Positions 1 through 8,880 are shown, numbered from the stretch's first letter. The stretch: 46,420 nucleotides of DNA from JBEEJZ01 sp046046915 (GCA_046046915.1 JBJOIT010000025.1:1-46420), one strand, 5' to 3'. The notes: generated by a model from the letters alone, not told the origin. Translations and numbers: made by a program.

Positions 1-312
1 GTCGTGCAGTTCCTGCTCAGTGGGCACCAGCTCCGGCCGAAAGCGCCGCAGGTATTCCATCAGCACCAGCGAGTGCTTTTGCTCTTCAAAAAACCACACA
101 GACATGAAGGCAGAGAAATCGCTGTCGTCCCGGTTGTCGCGCAAAAACATTTCGGTGGCCGGTAGCGCGGCCCACTCAGTGATGGCGTTCATCTTGATGG
201 TTTGCGCCTGTTCAGGCGTCAGCAGGGAGGCATCAAAGGTGTCCCAGGGAATGTCCTTGTCCATGTTCCATCGAACGGACTCCAGTTGCTTGAATAGTTC
301 CGGGTAGAGCAT
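1..312 (-). CDS. Ferritin-like diiron protein, 3'-truncated by window edge
   Basis: The minus-strand frame opens at an ATG at 312 (MLYPELFKQLESVRWNMDKD) and stays open to base 1, so about 104 N-terminal residues are visible and the C-terminus is missing. An acidic residue in EWAALPATEMF and the pair in WFFEEQKHSLVL (an E-x-x-H) fit the helix-bundle diiron ligands of the ferritin-like/acyl-ACP-desaturase-like superfamily. AAGGA lies about 5 nt before the ATG and supports the start. The gene follows the photolyase gene on the same strand, 88 bases downstream, so it may belong to the same oxidative or light stress locus. The substrate is unknown; iron storage, desaturation or another diiron oxidase role cannot be separated from a fragment. 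Confidence 0.75.
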   Translation of the reverse strand, partial: MLYPELFKQLESVRWNMDKDIPWDTFDASLLTPEQAQTIKMNAITEWAALPATEMFLRDNRDDSDFSAFMSVWFFEEQKHSLVLMEYLRRFRPELVPTEQELHD

Positions 313-400
313 CGCGATCCTTGTGCGTCGGCTTTTGGATTAATTCTAGGTGGCCTGTATGTCAGTTGGTTTGCAGTGGGGGCATCGGCCCAGCTTGGGA

Positions 401-1981
401 TCAGATGTTGTCCAGGTGAGTCAGCAAGTGCGTAGCATGTGCCCGCACGGCGGTGCGCTCGTCCTCGTCGAGCCGGGCCAGGTTGCGGACCATCAGGGCC
501 GTTCGCGGGTTGCGCGCCAGTTCTTGTTCGTGTTGGTCCAGAAAATACCAGTACAGGGTGGTCATGGGGCAAGCCTGAGGGCCGGTGCGCTGCTCGGGCT
601 GGTAGGCACAGCCTTGGCAGTAGTTACTCATGCGCCGGATGTACTGGCCGCTGGCCACATACGGCTTGCTGGTCAGGCGTGGGCCCGTGGCAAACAGGGC
701 CATGCCTGCCGTATTGGGCCGCTCCACCCAATCCACCGCATCGACATACATCGCCAGGTACCAATCGCACACAGCCTGAGGCTCGATCTCGGCCAGCAGG
801 GCAAACTGGCCGGTGACCATGAGGCGCTGGATGTGGTGCGCATAGCCATGCTGCAAGGTCTGCTGGATGACATGTCGCATGCAGGCCATGCGGGTCTGAC
901 CCGTCCAGTACCAGGCCGGCAGGGCGCGGTGGTGGTCGAAGTGGTTCGCCTGCTGGAGCCGGGGCATATCGAGCCAGTACACGCCACGCACAAACTCGCG
1001 CCAGCCCAGCACCTGGCGAATGAAGCCTTCCACGCTGGACAAGGGCAGCCCCTGCTGGTGATGCGCAGCCTCAGCCGCCGCAATGACCTCGCGCGGATCG
1101 AGCAGGTGCAGATTCAGCGCCACCGACAAAAGCGAGTGCCAACCCCAGGTCATGTCTGTCCACATGGCGTCCTGGTAGGGGCCGAAGTCCGCCAGGCGGG
1201 TGCTCACAAACTGCTGCAGCGCATGCAAGGCCTGTGTGCGGGTGACCGGCCAGGCAAACGACGCCAGCTCGCCGGGGTGAACGGCAAAGCGCTGTTGCAC
1301 CTGCTGCATCACTTCCAGGGTGATGGCATCGGGCTCGAAACGGGCGGGCTCTGGCACCTGGCCCGGGCCCGCCTTGCCAAAGGACTGGCGATTGTCGGCA
1401 TCGAAATTCCACTGTCCGCCCAGGGGCTCGGCGGTCTTGCCTGTGCCTTGCATCAGCACACCGTGGCGCCGGCGCATGTCACGGTAAAAGTACTCCATGC
1501 GCAGCTCTTTGCGGCCACGAGCCCAGTGCCCAAAGTCCTCGCGGCTGCACATGAAATGGGTGTCGCTCAACACCACAATTGGCGTCTCAGTGTCGGAGGC
1601 TGCGTTTTGTATCAGCGCCAGCATGCGCCACTCACCGGGTTCACACAGCCACAGCTCCTGGGGCTGCAGGTCGCCCAAAACATAGGTCAGCTGCTCCTGA
1701 AAGCTGCCGTGATGCGTGTCCAGCGCCTGATAGTGCACAGGCAGGCCCGCCTCTTGCAAGGCCTCCCGAAAATGCCGCATGGCCGACAAAAAGAGCACGA
1801 TGCGTGCCTTGTGGCTCCACACCGCAGCACCTTCGCTGTGGGCTTCAATCATCAGCACAGCATCTTGGGCTGGGTCCAGTGCCTCCAATACCGGGTTGGC
1901 CAACCAAAGCTGATCGCCAAGCACCAGGCACAGACGCCGCAGCCTGGGCGCGGGCTTGTCAAACGAAATATTGACGTCCAT
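401..1981 (-). CDS. Cryptochrome/photolyase-family protein, FeS-BCP type (PhrB-like)
   Basis: A 526-residue protein starting at the ATG at 1981. The N-terminus (LRRLCLVLGDQLW, then VLMIEAHSEG) is the alpha/beta antenna domain of the photolyase-related COG3046 family. The C-terminal helical FAD domain includes EGFIRQVLGWREFVRGVYW. Near the C-terminus YCQGC, a later CPM and an upstream CDWYLAMYVD supply cysteines spaced like the [4Fe-4S] ligands of FeS bacterial cryptochromes/photolyases such as Agrobacterium PhrB, a (6-4) photolyase. It should bind FAD and use blue light, most likely to repair UV lesions. It is transcribed divergently from the fatty-acid-modification cluster across a 168-bp shared region, which argues for shared light or singlet-oxygen control. 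A purely photosensory role is the alternative. Confidence 0.9.
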   Translation of the reverse strand: MDVNISFDKPAPRLRRLCLVLGDQLWLANPVLEALDPAQDAVLMIEAHSEGAAVWSHKARIVLFLSAMRHFREALQEAGLPVHYQALDTHHGSFQEQLTYVLGDLQPQELWLCEPGEWRMLALIQNAASDTETPIVVLSDTHFMCSREDFGHWARGRKELRMEYFYRDMRRRHGVLMQGTGKTAEPLGGQWNFDADNRQSFGKAGPGQVPEPARFEPDAITLEVMQQVQQRFAVHPGELASFAWPVTRTQALHALQQFVSTRLADFGPYQDAMWTDMTWGWHSLLSVALNLHLLDPREVIAAAEAAHHQQGLPLSSVEGFIRQVLGWREFVRGVYWLDMPRLQQANHFDHHRALPAWYWTGQTRMACMRHVIQQTLQHGYAHHIQRLMVTGQFALLAEIEPQAVCDWYLAMYVDAVDWVERPNTAGMALFATGPRLTSKPYVASGQYIRRMSNYCQGCAYQPEQRTGPQACPMTTLYWYFLDQHEQELARNPRTALMVRNLARLDEDERTAVRAHATHLLTHLDNI

Positions 1982-2149
1982 GTCTGATATCTGAGTTGGG
2001 GTTCTTACACTAGAAAAGAAACTTTGATACTATGTGTGCAAATATTAACCATTCAGTCACGATCATACCAACCGGTTTCAAATGCATTATTTCACCCGCT
2101 GCCTAACCTTGAGTGCGGCCCCCAAGGGCCACGTCCAACGGGGTCTGTC
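1982..2149. promoter_or_regulatory. Shared divergent promoter region, photolyase / lipid cluster
   Basis: This 168-bp spacer separates two divergent start codons and must hold the promoters of both transcripts. It is AT-richer than its flanks between about 2000 and 2095. A TTGATAC-like stretch near 2022-2028 is followed by an AT-rich block, but I could not match a confident sigma-70, ECF sigma or LitR/CarH operator. In other bacteria, comparable gene sets are controlled by RpoE-ChrR or by B12-dependent LitR/CarH. Neither regulator is encoded in this window. Confidence 0.4.
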
Positions 2150-3490
2150 ATGAAAATCGCCATCGTTGGATCGGGCATCTCAGGCTTGGCCGTGGCCCAC
2201 ACCTTGCGCGGGCAGGCAGACATCACGCTGTTTGAGGCCGGTGATTACTTTGGCGGCCACACGCACACTGTCGACATCACACTGCCCACGCCCAAGGGGC
2301 CAGTCACCCACGGCGTGGATACCGGCTTTTTGGTGTTCAACGAGCGCACCTACCCCAACCTGATAAATCTATTTGCCGAACTGGGTGTGGCCACGGCCAA
2401 GTCTGACATGTCTTTTTCGGTGCAAGTGCCGGGCGCCCTGGAAGGCCGCACGCTGGAATGGAGCGGCTCCACACTGGCCACCGTGTTTGCACAGCGCAGC
2501 AATCTGCTCAATTGGCGTTTCTGGCGCATGCTCAAGGATGTGGTGCGCTTCAATGCGCTGGCCACACGCCTGGCTGGGCAACTGGCCCGCGATGGCAATG
2601 CCGGCGCGGGCGGCCCAGGTGCTGGGGTGGCAGCGGCGCTGATGCAGCCCTTGGGCGACTTCCTGCGGCAGCACAAGTTTTCAGAAGAGTTTCGCGACTG
2701 GTACTTTTTGCCCATGCTGGGCTGCATCTGGAGCTGCCCGACCGACCAGATGCTGCAGTTCCCCGTGGCCACGATGGTGCGTTTTTGCCACAACCACGGC
2801 CTGATCCAGATCACCCAACGCCCGCAGTGGTGGACTGTTACCGGCGGTGCCCGGCATTACGTGGACAAGATCACCGCCGGCATCGGCGACAAGCGGCTGA
2901 ACACGCCGGTACAGCTGATCGAGCGTGACGCCGACGGCGTGCGCATCATGACCGAAGGGCGTGCTGAGCGTTTTGACAAGGTCGTGATTGCGACCCACTC
3001 CGACCAGGCCCTGGCCCTGCTGCGCCAGCCCAGCGAGGATGAGCGCGAGGTGCTGGGTGCCATCCGTTACCAGCCTAATCGCGCCGTTTTGCACACCGAT
3101 GCCAGCGTACTGCCGCGCAACCCTGCCGCCTGGGCCGCGTGGAACTACGAGCGAGCCGCCAGCGCTTCGCAAGAGTCCAGCCGGGTCTGCCTGCACTACC
3201 TGATCAACAAGCTGCAACCCGTGCCTTATGAGCAGCCGGTGGTAGTGTCCCTCAACCCCACGGGCGCCATTGCCAAGGAACAAGTGCTGGGCGAGTTTGA
3301 GTACGCCCACCCGGTGTTCGACATGGCGGCCATCCAGGCTCAGGGGCGTGTGCCCGAGCTGCAGGGTCAGCAGCACACCTACTTTTGCGGCGCCTGGATG
3401 GGCTATGGTTTTCACGAAGATGGCCTGAAGGCCGGCTTGGGCGTGGCCAGGCAATTGCTGCTGCAAACCGCCGCAAAGGCAAACAAATGA
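2150..3490 (+). CDS. NAD(P)/FAD-dependent amine-oxidase-like flavoprotein (UfaD-like candidate)
   Basis: A 446-residue protein. I chose the ATG at 2150 because the dinucleotide-binding motif IVGSGISGLAVAHTL begins two residues later; the upstream in-frame extension has no domain. It belongs to the amine-oxidase/COG2907 flavoprotein family, whose members sit next to Cfa-like methyltransferases. The C-terminus contains FCGAWMGYGFHEDGLKAG, typical of the FAD-binding tail of this family. In Rhodobacter sphaeroides a flavoprotein of this type (UfaD) desaturates a methylated fatty acid on the way to furan fatty acids; assignment here is by family and context. It overlaps the next gene by 4 nt (ATGA). 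It is probably cytoplasmic, acting on membrane phospholipid acyl chains. Confidence 0.85.
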   Translation: MKIAIVGSGISGLAVAHTLRGQADITLFEAGDYFGGHTHTVDITLPTPKGPVTHGVDTGFLVFNERTYPNLINLFAELGVATAKSDMSFSVQVPGALEGRTLEWSGSTLATVFAQRSNLLNWRFWRMLKDVVRFNALATRLAGQLARDGNAGAGGPGAGVAAALMQPLGDFLRQHKFSEEFRDWYFLPMLGCIWSCPTDQMLQFPVATMVRFCHNHGLIQITQRPQWWTVTGGARHYVDKITAGIGDKRLNTPVQLIERDADGVRIMTEGRAERFDKVVIATHSDQALALLRQPSEDEREVLGAIRYQPNRAVLHTDASVLPRNPAAWAAWNYERAASASQESSRVCLHYLINKLQPVPYEQPVVVSLNPTGAIAKEQVLGEFEYAHPVFDMAAIQAQGRVPELQGQQHTYFCGAWMGYGFHEDGLKAGLGVARQLLLQTAAKANK

Positions 3491-4275
3491 ACAGCCTGAA
3501 GACCCCTCAAACCATGACGGGTCCACTCCTTGGGTTTGGCCAGGTGCGCCATACGCGCCTGCGCCCGGTGCGCAACGCTTTCGCCTATCCAAGTTACTTC
3601 CTGATGTTGCCCATGCGCGCCCTGAGGACACACGGCGGCGGCGCCTTGGCGCTGAACCGCAGCGCTGCGCTGAGCTTTTTTGACATCGACCATGGCGATG
3701 GCCGCTCTCCGGCGCAGGGCGGGGCACTGGCTTGGCTGGACGAGTTACTGGCCAAAGAGGGCATTCTTGATGCCACCGGCGAGGTTTGGCTGCACTGCTA
3801 CCCGCGCGTGTTGGGTTACACCTTCAAGCCGGTGAGCTTTTGGTACTGTCACACGGCTGAAGGCCAGCTGCGCGCCATTGTGGTGGAGGTCAACAACACC
3901 TTCGGCGAACGCCACTGCTACTTGCTGGACCAGCCGCGCTTTGGCGCCGAGCTGCGCGCCAACAAGGTGTTTCATGTCTCCCCGTTTTGCCAAGTCGAAG
4001 GCGGCTACCGCTTCCGGTTCATGCTGACTGGAGACATGGGCCGCACGGTGGCACGCATTGATTACGACGATGCCGAGGGTGCGCTCATCCAAACCAGCGT
4101 CAGTGGCGAACTGGAGCCCATCTCCCAGCAGACGCTGCGCAAAGCCCTTTGGCGCTACCCGGCCATGACCCTGGGGGTGATGGCGCGCATTCACTGGCAG
4201 GCCTTCAAACTGTGGTGCAAGCGAGTGCGTTTTTTTCGAAAACCCCTGCCGCCGCAGGACTTCGTGACCCGCTAG
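3487..4275 (+). CDS. DUF1365 family protein
   Basis: A 262-residue protein with an ATG at 3487 inside the ATGA overlap with the flavoprotein stop, so the two are probably translationally coupled. The N-terminus (LLGFGQVRHTRLRPVRNAF, then YPSYFLM) and the internal FWYCHTAEGQLRAIVVEVNN and FGERHCYLL are hallmark DUF1365 motifs. The family has no settled biochemistry but co-occurs strongly with flavin amine oxidases and Cfa-type methyltransferases, which places it in fatty acyl modification. The several conserved His and Cys residues could bind a metal, but that is inference. Whether it supplies the oxygenase step of furan fatty acid synthesis cannot be told from sequence. Confidence 0.88.
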   Translation: MNSLKTPQTMTGPLLGFGQVRHTRLRPVRNAFAYPSYFLMLPMRALRTHGGGALALNRSAALSFFDIDHGDGRSPAQGGALAWLDELLAKEGILDATGEVWLHCYPRVLGYTFKPVSFWYCHTAEGQLRAIVVEVNNTFGERHCYLLDQPRFGAELRANKVFHVSPFCQVEGGYRFRFMLTGDMGRTVARIDYDDAEGALIQTSVSGELEPISQQTLRKALWRYPAMTLGVMARIHWQAFKLWCKRVRFFRKPLPPQDFVTR

Positions 4276-4347
4276 AGCCGTACCGACTCCCCCGCCCACG
4301 CCACCCGACGCCACACACTTACTGCAGCCCCTTCAGGAACCGCCACC

Positions 4348-5595
4348 ATGAACAGCACGACCGTCCCCACCTCGGCCACCTCCGCGTCGTTTGACATTCC
4401 CAGAGGCACGCCCGCCGCCGCGCGCACCGTCTTCAAACTTCTGCAGGGCCTGCGCCATGGCATGCTCACAGTGCAACTGCCCGACGGCACTCTGCGCAAC
4501 TTTGGGCAGGGGCAGCCCCATGCCACCTTGAGCCTGCACAACTGGAAGGTGTTTGGCGCTGCCATGCGCTCGGGTGATATTGGTTTTGCCGAAAGCTTCA
4601 TTGCCGGGGACTGGAGTACCCCCAACCTGTCGGACCTGCTAGGTGTGCTGATTGCCAACCGCCAGAGCATGGAGGATGTGGTTTACGGCTCCTGGCTGGG
4701 CCGGCTGCTGTACCGCGTCAAGCACCTGATGCACCGCAACACCAAAGCCAACAGCCGTAAGAACATCCATGCCCATTACGACCTGGGCAACTCTTTTTAC
4801 GACCTGTGGCTCGACCCCACCATGAATTACTCGTCGGCCCTGTTCAACGGCGATTTCACTCTGCCCATGGAACAGGCCCAGTACGCCAAGGTGCGCCGCG
4901 CGCTGACAGAAACAGAGGTAAAGACCGGCGACCGCGTGCTGGAGATCGGCTGCGGCTGGGGCGCGTTGGCCGAGATGGCCACCACGGAATTTGGCGCACG
5001 CATTGCCGGCGTCACCCTGAGCACCGAGCAGCTGGACTTTGCCCAGGCGCGGATGGTGCGCCTGGGCACCTCGCGCCAGGCTGACTTGCGGCTGCAGGAC
5101 TACCGCGACATCGACGACGGTCCGTTTGATGCCGTGTGCTCCATCGAAATGGTCGAGGCGGTCGGGCAAGAATACTGGTCCACTTACTTTCAGAGTATCC
5201 ACCGCCTGCTCAAGCCAGGCGGCAAAGCGTGCATTCAGAGCATCGTGATCGACGATGCCTTGTTCGAGCGCTATCTGGGCTCCACCGACTTCATCCAGCA
5301 ATACATCTTTCCAGGCGGCTGCTTGCCCAGCCCCCAGGCCTTTCGGGCGCAGGCCCAAGCGGCGGGCTTTGATGTGGTCAATGAGCACGCTTTTGGCCGT
5401 GACTATGCCGAAACCCTGCGCCGCTGGCGGCACAGCTTCATGGCGCAACTGCCCCAGGTGTACGCGCTGGAGGCTGGCAAGCGCTTCGATCAGCGCTTTG
5501 CACGCATCTGGGAGTTTTATCTGGCTTATTGCGAAGCCGCCTTTGACGCTGGCAACACCGACGTCGTGCAATACACGCTGCAAAAGCGGGCCTGA
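4348..5595 (+). CDS. Cyclopropane-fatty-acyl-phospholipid synthase family methyltransferase (UfaM-like candidate)
   Basis: A 415-residue SAM-dependent methyltransferase. The SAM-binding motif I is VLEIGCGWGALAEMA (about residues 198-212). AHYDLGNSFYDLWLD followed by MNYSSALF, and the late QQYIFPGGCLPS, are classic Cfa-family signatures. It transfers a methyl group from SAM to a phospholipid double bond, giving either a cyclopropane or, in furan fatty acid producers, a methyl-branched unsaturated chain (UfaM role). Context with the flavoprotein and DUF1365 favours the latter. It starts 72 nt after the DUF1365 stop, the widest gap in the cluster; the ATG at 4348 follows AGGAACCGCCACC. Confidence 0.9.
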   Translation: MNSTTVPTSATSASFDIPRGTPAAARTVFKLLQGLRHGMLTVQLPDGTLRNFGQGQPHATLSLHNWKVFGAAMRSGDIGFAESFIAGDWSTPNLSDLLGVLIANRQSMEDVVYGSWLGRLLYRVKHLMHRNTKANSRKNIHAHYDLGNSFYDLWLDPTMNYSSALFNGDFTLPMEQAQYAKVRRALTETEVKTGDRVLEIGCGWGALAEMATTEFGARIAGVTLSTEQLDFAQARMVRLGTSRQADLRLQDYRDIDDGPFDAVCSIEMVEAVGQEYWSTYFQSIHRLLKPGGKACIQSIVIDDALFERYLGSTDFIQQYIFPGGCLPSPQAFRAQAQAAGFDVVNEHAFGRDYAETLRRWRHSFMAQLPQVYALEAGKRFDQRFARIWEFYLAYCEAAFDAGNTDVVQYTLQKRA

Positions 5596-5606
5596 GGGCT
5601 ATCCCC

Positions 5607-6215
5607 ATGCACCTCCCCAACGCACCCCACATCGCACGCCGCCAGGTTTTGGTCTGGGGCGCGGCGGGCTGCCTGGCGGGCAGGGCCGGTGGTGCAACTG
5701 CGCAGGGCTTGCCCGAGGCACCCCCTTTGTCCACACCGCCTGCGCCGGGGTTCGTCGCGTCGGCAATTGGGTCGGCACGTCTGGCGGGCACCAGCTTGTT
5801 TAAGTACTGGGGATTTGAGGTCTACCTGGCCAGCCTGTGGGTCACGCCGGCGTTCAAGGCTACAACTTATTGGCAAAGCCCCTTTGCGCTGGAGCTGAAC
5901 TACCTGCGCACCCTGGAGGGCCGCGCCATTGCCCAGCGCTCGCTGGAAGAAATGCAGCGTGCGGGCAATTTGGCGCCTGAACTGGCCACCGCATGGTTGG
6001 CAAGCATGGCGCAGATCTTCCCCAACGTGAACAAGGGCGACACCCTAACGGGACTGCATCTGCCCGAGCGTGGCGCCCGATTTTTGGTCAACGGGCAGCC
6101 GCTAGGCGAGATCACACATGCAGATTACAGCCGGCGCTTTTTTGGCATCTGGCTGGGGGCCTCCACCTCCGCGCCTGGCTTGCGGGCCGCTCTGCTAAAG
6201 GGCGCTCCGTCATGA
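5607..6215 (+). CDS. Chalcone-isomerase-like exported protein
   Basis: A 202-residue protein starting 11 nt after the Cfa stop. The N-terminus has an RR pair followed by a hydrophobic stretch (IARRQVLVWGAAGCLAG) and small residues, so it is probably exported, possibly by Tat. The mature part (SARLAGTSLFKYWGFEVYLA, then FALELNYLR) matches the bacterial chalcone isomerase-like domain, which binds fatty-acid-like ligands in some relatives and has no flavonoid substrate in bacteria. The typical Leu/Tyr-rich beta strands and the C-terminal FFGIWLG are present. It is likely a periplasmic lipid-binding accessory of the neighbouring acyl-modification enzymes. Its stop overlaps the next start by 4 nt. 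Confidence 0.82.
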   Translation: MHLPNAPHIARRQVLVWGAAGCLAGRAGGATAQGLPEAPPLSTPPAPGFVASAIGSARLAGTSLFKYWGFEVYLASLWVTPAFKATTYWQSPFALELNYLRTLEGRAIAQRSLEEMQRAGNLAPELATAWLASMAQIFPNVNKGDTLTGLHLPERGARFLVNGQPLGEITHADYSRRFFGIWLGASTSAPGLRAALLKGAPS

Positions 6216-7495
6216 ACCTGAGCAAGCGGTTGGGTGTGTCTTACGGTCTGCTGGGTCTGCCGCTGGCCTTTGTGGCCTTGCCGCTGTATGTGGTGTTGCC
6301 CAACCATTACGCCCGTGAACTGGGCGTACCGCTCGCCAGCCTCGGCCTGGTCTTGCTGGCCGCGCGCCTGCTGGATGCCTTCATCGACCCCTGGCTGGGA
6401 CGCATCAGCGACCGCCTGTTTGCCCGCTCGCCCCAGGCGATTCTGGCCGCAGGTGCCGCCTCGGCCGTGGTGCTGGCAGCCGGATTTGGCCTGCTGTTTT
6501 TTCCTCACACCCGGTCGGTAGATGCCTTGCTGGTATGGGCAGCGGTGATTTTGATGGTGACCTACGCGGCCTACAGCTTTTTGAGCGTGGCCCATCAGTC
6601 CTGGGGCGCCCGGCTCGGCGGCAATGAAGCCCAACGCAGCCGCATCGTGGCCTGGCGTGAAGGGCTGGGTCTGGTGGGTGTGCTGATCGCGGCTGTCAGC
6701 CCCACGCTACTGGGTTTGCCAGGAACAGTCACCCTGTTTTCGGCAGCTTTGGCACTGGGCTGGCTGGCATGGACGCAGGCACCGCGGCCTGGGCAGCGGC
6801 CAAACACCAGCCATCCAGACACCAGCAGGTTTGACGCCTCCGAGACATCCGCAAGCGTCAGCGTGTGGCTGCCGTTGCGGCGCCCGGCTTTTCGGCGCCT
6901 GCTGACCGTGTTTGTCCTCAACGGCATTGCCACAGCCGTGCCAGCCACGTTGATGCTGTTTTTTGTGCAGGACCGACTGCAGGCCCCCGCCAACATGGAG
7001 CCGCTGTTTCTTGGGGCCTACTTCGCCTGCGCAGCGCTCACGCTCTCACTGTGGCTTCGCGTGGTAGAGCGGCTGGGCCTGGCCCGGACCTGGGCCGTGG
7101 GCATGGTGCTGTCGGTCACGGTGTTCGGCTTTGCCGCCACGCTGGGGGCTGGCGATGTGCTGGGTTTTGCACTGGTGTGCGCCCTCTCAGGGGTGGCACT
7201 GGGCACAGATTTGGCCCTGCCCAGCGCCCTGCTGGCAGGCGTCATTGCCCAGGCTGGCGATCAGGGACACGCCGAAGGAGCCTACTTTGGCTGGTGGAAC
7301 TTTGCCACCAAGCTCAATCTGGCGCTGGCCGCCGGGCTCGCGCTGCCACTTTTGGCCGTCGCCGGCTACACACCCGGCGCCCGCAGCGACACGGCCCTGA
7401 CGGCGCTGACCTTTGCTTACTGTGTTTTGCCCTGCCTGCTCAAGTTGCTGGCGGCCACGGGCCTGTACACCCTGATCATCCGGAGATCCACATGA
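6212..7495 (+). CDS. MFS_2 (GPH/melibiose-type) transporter
   Basis: A 427-residue membrane protein, about 12 hydrophobic segments, with the ATG at 6212 in the ATGA overlap with the preceding gene. SYGLLGLPLAFVALPLYVVL and LLDAFIDPWLGRISDRLF are typical of the MFS_2/GPH sodium:sugar symporter superfamily. Members of this subgroup recur in fatty-acid-modification clusters next to chalcone-isomerase-like and DUF3833 proteins, so lipid or precursor movement is more plausible than sugar import. The substrate is unknown. The gene is also coupled by ATGA to the lipoprotein downstream. Confidence 0.82.
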   Translation: MNLSKRLGVSYGLLGLPLAFVALPLYVVLPNHYARELGVPLASLGLVLLAARLLDAFIDPWLGRISDRLFARSPQAILAAGAASAVVLAAGFGLLFFPHTRSVDALLVWAAVILMVTYAAYSFLSVAHQSWGARLGGNEAQRSRIVAWREGLGLVGVLIAAVSPTLLGLPGTVTLFSAALALGWLAWTQAPRPGQRPNTSHPDTSRFDASETSASVSVWLPLRRPAFRRLLTVFVLNGIATAVPATLMLFFVQDRLQAPANMEPLFLGAYFACAALTLSLWLRVVERLGLARTWAVGMVLSVTVFGFAATLGAGDVLGFALVCALSGVALGTDLALPSALLAGVIAQAGDQGHAEGAYFGWWNFATKLNLALAAGLALPLLAVAGYTPGARSDTALTALTFAYCVLPCLLKLLAATGLYTLIIRRST

Positions 7496-8037
7496 AACGA
7501 CGATTGACACTGGCCGCTGCTGCTGCGGGCGCACTGGCCTCCTTGGGCAGCCTCACCGGCTGTGCGTCTCAAAACCTGGGCAGCTACGCGCAGGAGAAGC
7601 CGGTGCTCGACTTGCAGACCTACTTCAATGGCACGCTGGACGCCTATGGCGTGTTCACCGACCGGTCGGGCACCGTGGTGAAGCGCTTCACCGTGGTCAT
7701 GAATTGCAGCTGGCAAGGGAACGAGGGCGTGCTGGATGAAGACTTCAGCTACTCGGACGGCAGCCGGCAAAAGCGCATCTGGCGCCTCACCAAAAAGGCA
7801 GACGGCCGCTACACAGGCCGCGCTGACGATGTGGTGGGCGAGGCGCAAGGCCAGGTCAGCGGCAACGCTTTTCACTGGACTTACACCCTAAGCCTGCCCG
7901 TCGATGGTCGGGTGTTTGAGGTGAGCTTTGATGACTGGATGTACCTGATGTCCGACCAAGTCATGCTGAACAAGGCCACCATGAGCAAGTTCGGTTTACG
8001 TCTGGGCGAGGTCACGCTGGCCTTTCACAAACGTTAA
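7492..8037 (+). CDS. DUF3833 family lipoprotein
   Basis: A 181-residue protein with a lipoprotein signal: MKRR, a hydrophobic Ala/Leu stretch, then the lipobox LTGC with Cys24 as the lipid-modified residue. The mature part has the DUF3833 pattern: LQTYFNGTLDAYGVFTDRSG, VKRFTVVMNCSW, DEDFSYSDGSRQKRIWRL and FDDWMYLM. These fit a small beta-barrel ligand-binding fold, but that is inferred. It starts in an ATGA overlap with the transporter stop. The lack of Asp after Cys24 suggests outer-membrane anchoring. A role in carrying or sensing modified lipids at the envelope is inferred from the cluster. Confidence 0.88.
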   Translation: MKRRLTLAAAAAGALASLGSLTGCASQNLGSYAQEKPVLDLQTYFNGTLDAYGVFTDRSGTVVKRFTVVMNCSWQGNEGVLDEDFSYSDGSRQKRIWRLTKKADGRYTGRADDVVGEAQGQVSGNAFHWTYTLSLPVDGRVFEVSFDDWMYLMSDQVMLNKATMSKFGLRLGEVTLAFHKR

Positions 8038-8079
8038 GCACGCTCCCATCAACAAGAAGCAAAACCAGGGCGGTATGAC

Positions 8080-8880
8080 ATGGCACTGAATCCCAGGATC
8101 ATTGACTGGCGCGGCAAACGCGTGTGGCTGGTGGGCGCCTCCAGCGGCATCGGGCGGGCCACGGCCTCCATCCTGCACGGCCAGGGCGCGCAGGTGGTGG
8201 TGTCCGCTCGAAATGCCCGTGGGCTTGAGGACTTTGTGGCCCAGCACCCGGGCGCGCAGGCGCTGCCGCTGGACGTAACCGATGCCAATGCGGTGCGGGC
8301 AGCAGCACTCATCGCGCAGGGGCAGGGTGGGCTGGATATGCTGGTGTATTGCGCAGGCCACTACCGAGAGATGTCAGCCACTCACCTGGATCTGCCCGAC
8401 ATGCTGCGCCACAACCAGATCAATTACCTGGGCGCGCTGCTGGTGCTCGATGCCGTGCTGCCAGCACTGGTGCAGCGGCGTGGGCACCTCAGCCTGGTGG
8501 GCAGCGTGGCGGGCTACGTAGGGCTGCCAAAAAGCCTGGCCTACGGCCCCACCAAAGCCGCGCTCATCAACCTGGCCGAATCCATGTACCTGGACCTGCA
8601 CACGCTGGGTGTCGGGGTGTCGGTGGTGAATCCCGGTTTTGTAGAAACACCCCTCACGGCACAGAACGAATTTGCCATGCCGGCGCTGATGTCGGCTGAG
8701 CAAGCCGCTCGGGCCATGGTGGCAGGCTGGCAGCGGGGAGAGTTCGAAATCCATTTCCCCAAGCGCTTTTCGTGGGTGATGAAGCTGCTGCGCCTGCTGC
8801 CCTATCGCTTCTTTTTCCCGTTGGTGCACCGCATCACCCGCAGGCCCGCCGCGCGGCCAGAACTACCGTCTTCCACATGA
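8080..8880 (+). CDS. Short-chain dehydrogenase/reductase
   Basis: A 266-residue classical SDR. The cofactor site is VGASSGIGRA (about residues 19-28). CAG appears in the expected NNAG position, Ser in VGSVAGY is the catalytic Ser, and YGPTKAAL gives the catalytic Tyr-x3-Lys. It should reduce or oxidise an alcohol/carbonyl with NAD(P)H; the substrate is unknown. SDRs are regular members of RpoE/ChrR- or LitR-controlled lipid clusters. The C-terminal hydrophobic stretch (MKLLRLLPYRFFFPLVHRI) may touch the membrane, which fits an acyl-lipid substrate. The gene starts 42 nt after the lipoprotein stop and overlaps the next gene by 4 nt. Confidence 0.9.
   Translation: MALNPRIIDWRGKRVWLVGASSGIGRATASILHGQGAQVVVSARNARGLEDFVAQHPGAQALPLDVTDANAVRAAALIAQGQGGLDMLVYCAGHYREMSATHLDLPDMLRHNQINYLGALLVLDAVLPALVQRRGHLSLVGSVAGYVGLPKSLAYGPTKAALINLAESMYLDLHTLGVGVSVVNPGFVETPLTAQNEFAMPALMSAEQAARAMVAGWQRGEFEIHFPKRFSWVMKLLRLLPYRFFFPLVHRITRRPAARPELPSST

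Noticed and set aside
350..1987. 545-residue plus-strand open frame opposite the photolyase
   Set aside because: Antisense to a well-supported photolyase, no family resemblance, and its composition is typical of a shadow frame.
2022..2050. ECF sigma (RpoE/ChrR-type) promoter upstream of the flavoprotein
   Set aside because: Only a loose TTGATAC-like match; no convincing -10 partner at the right spacing.
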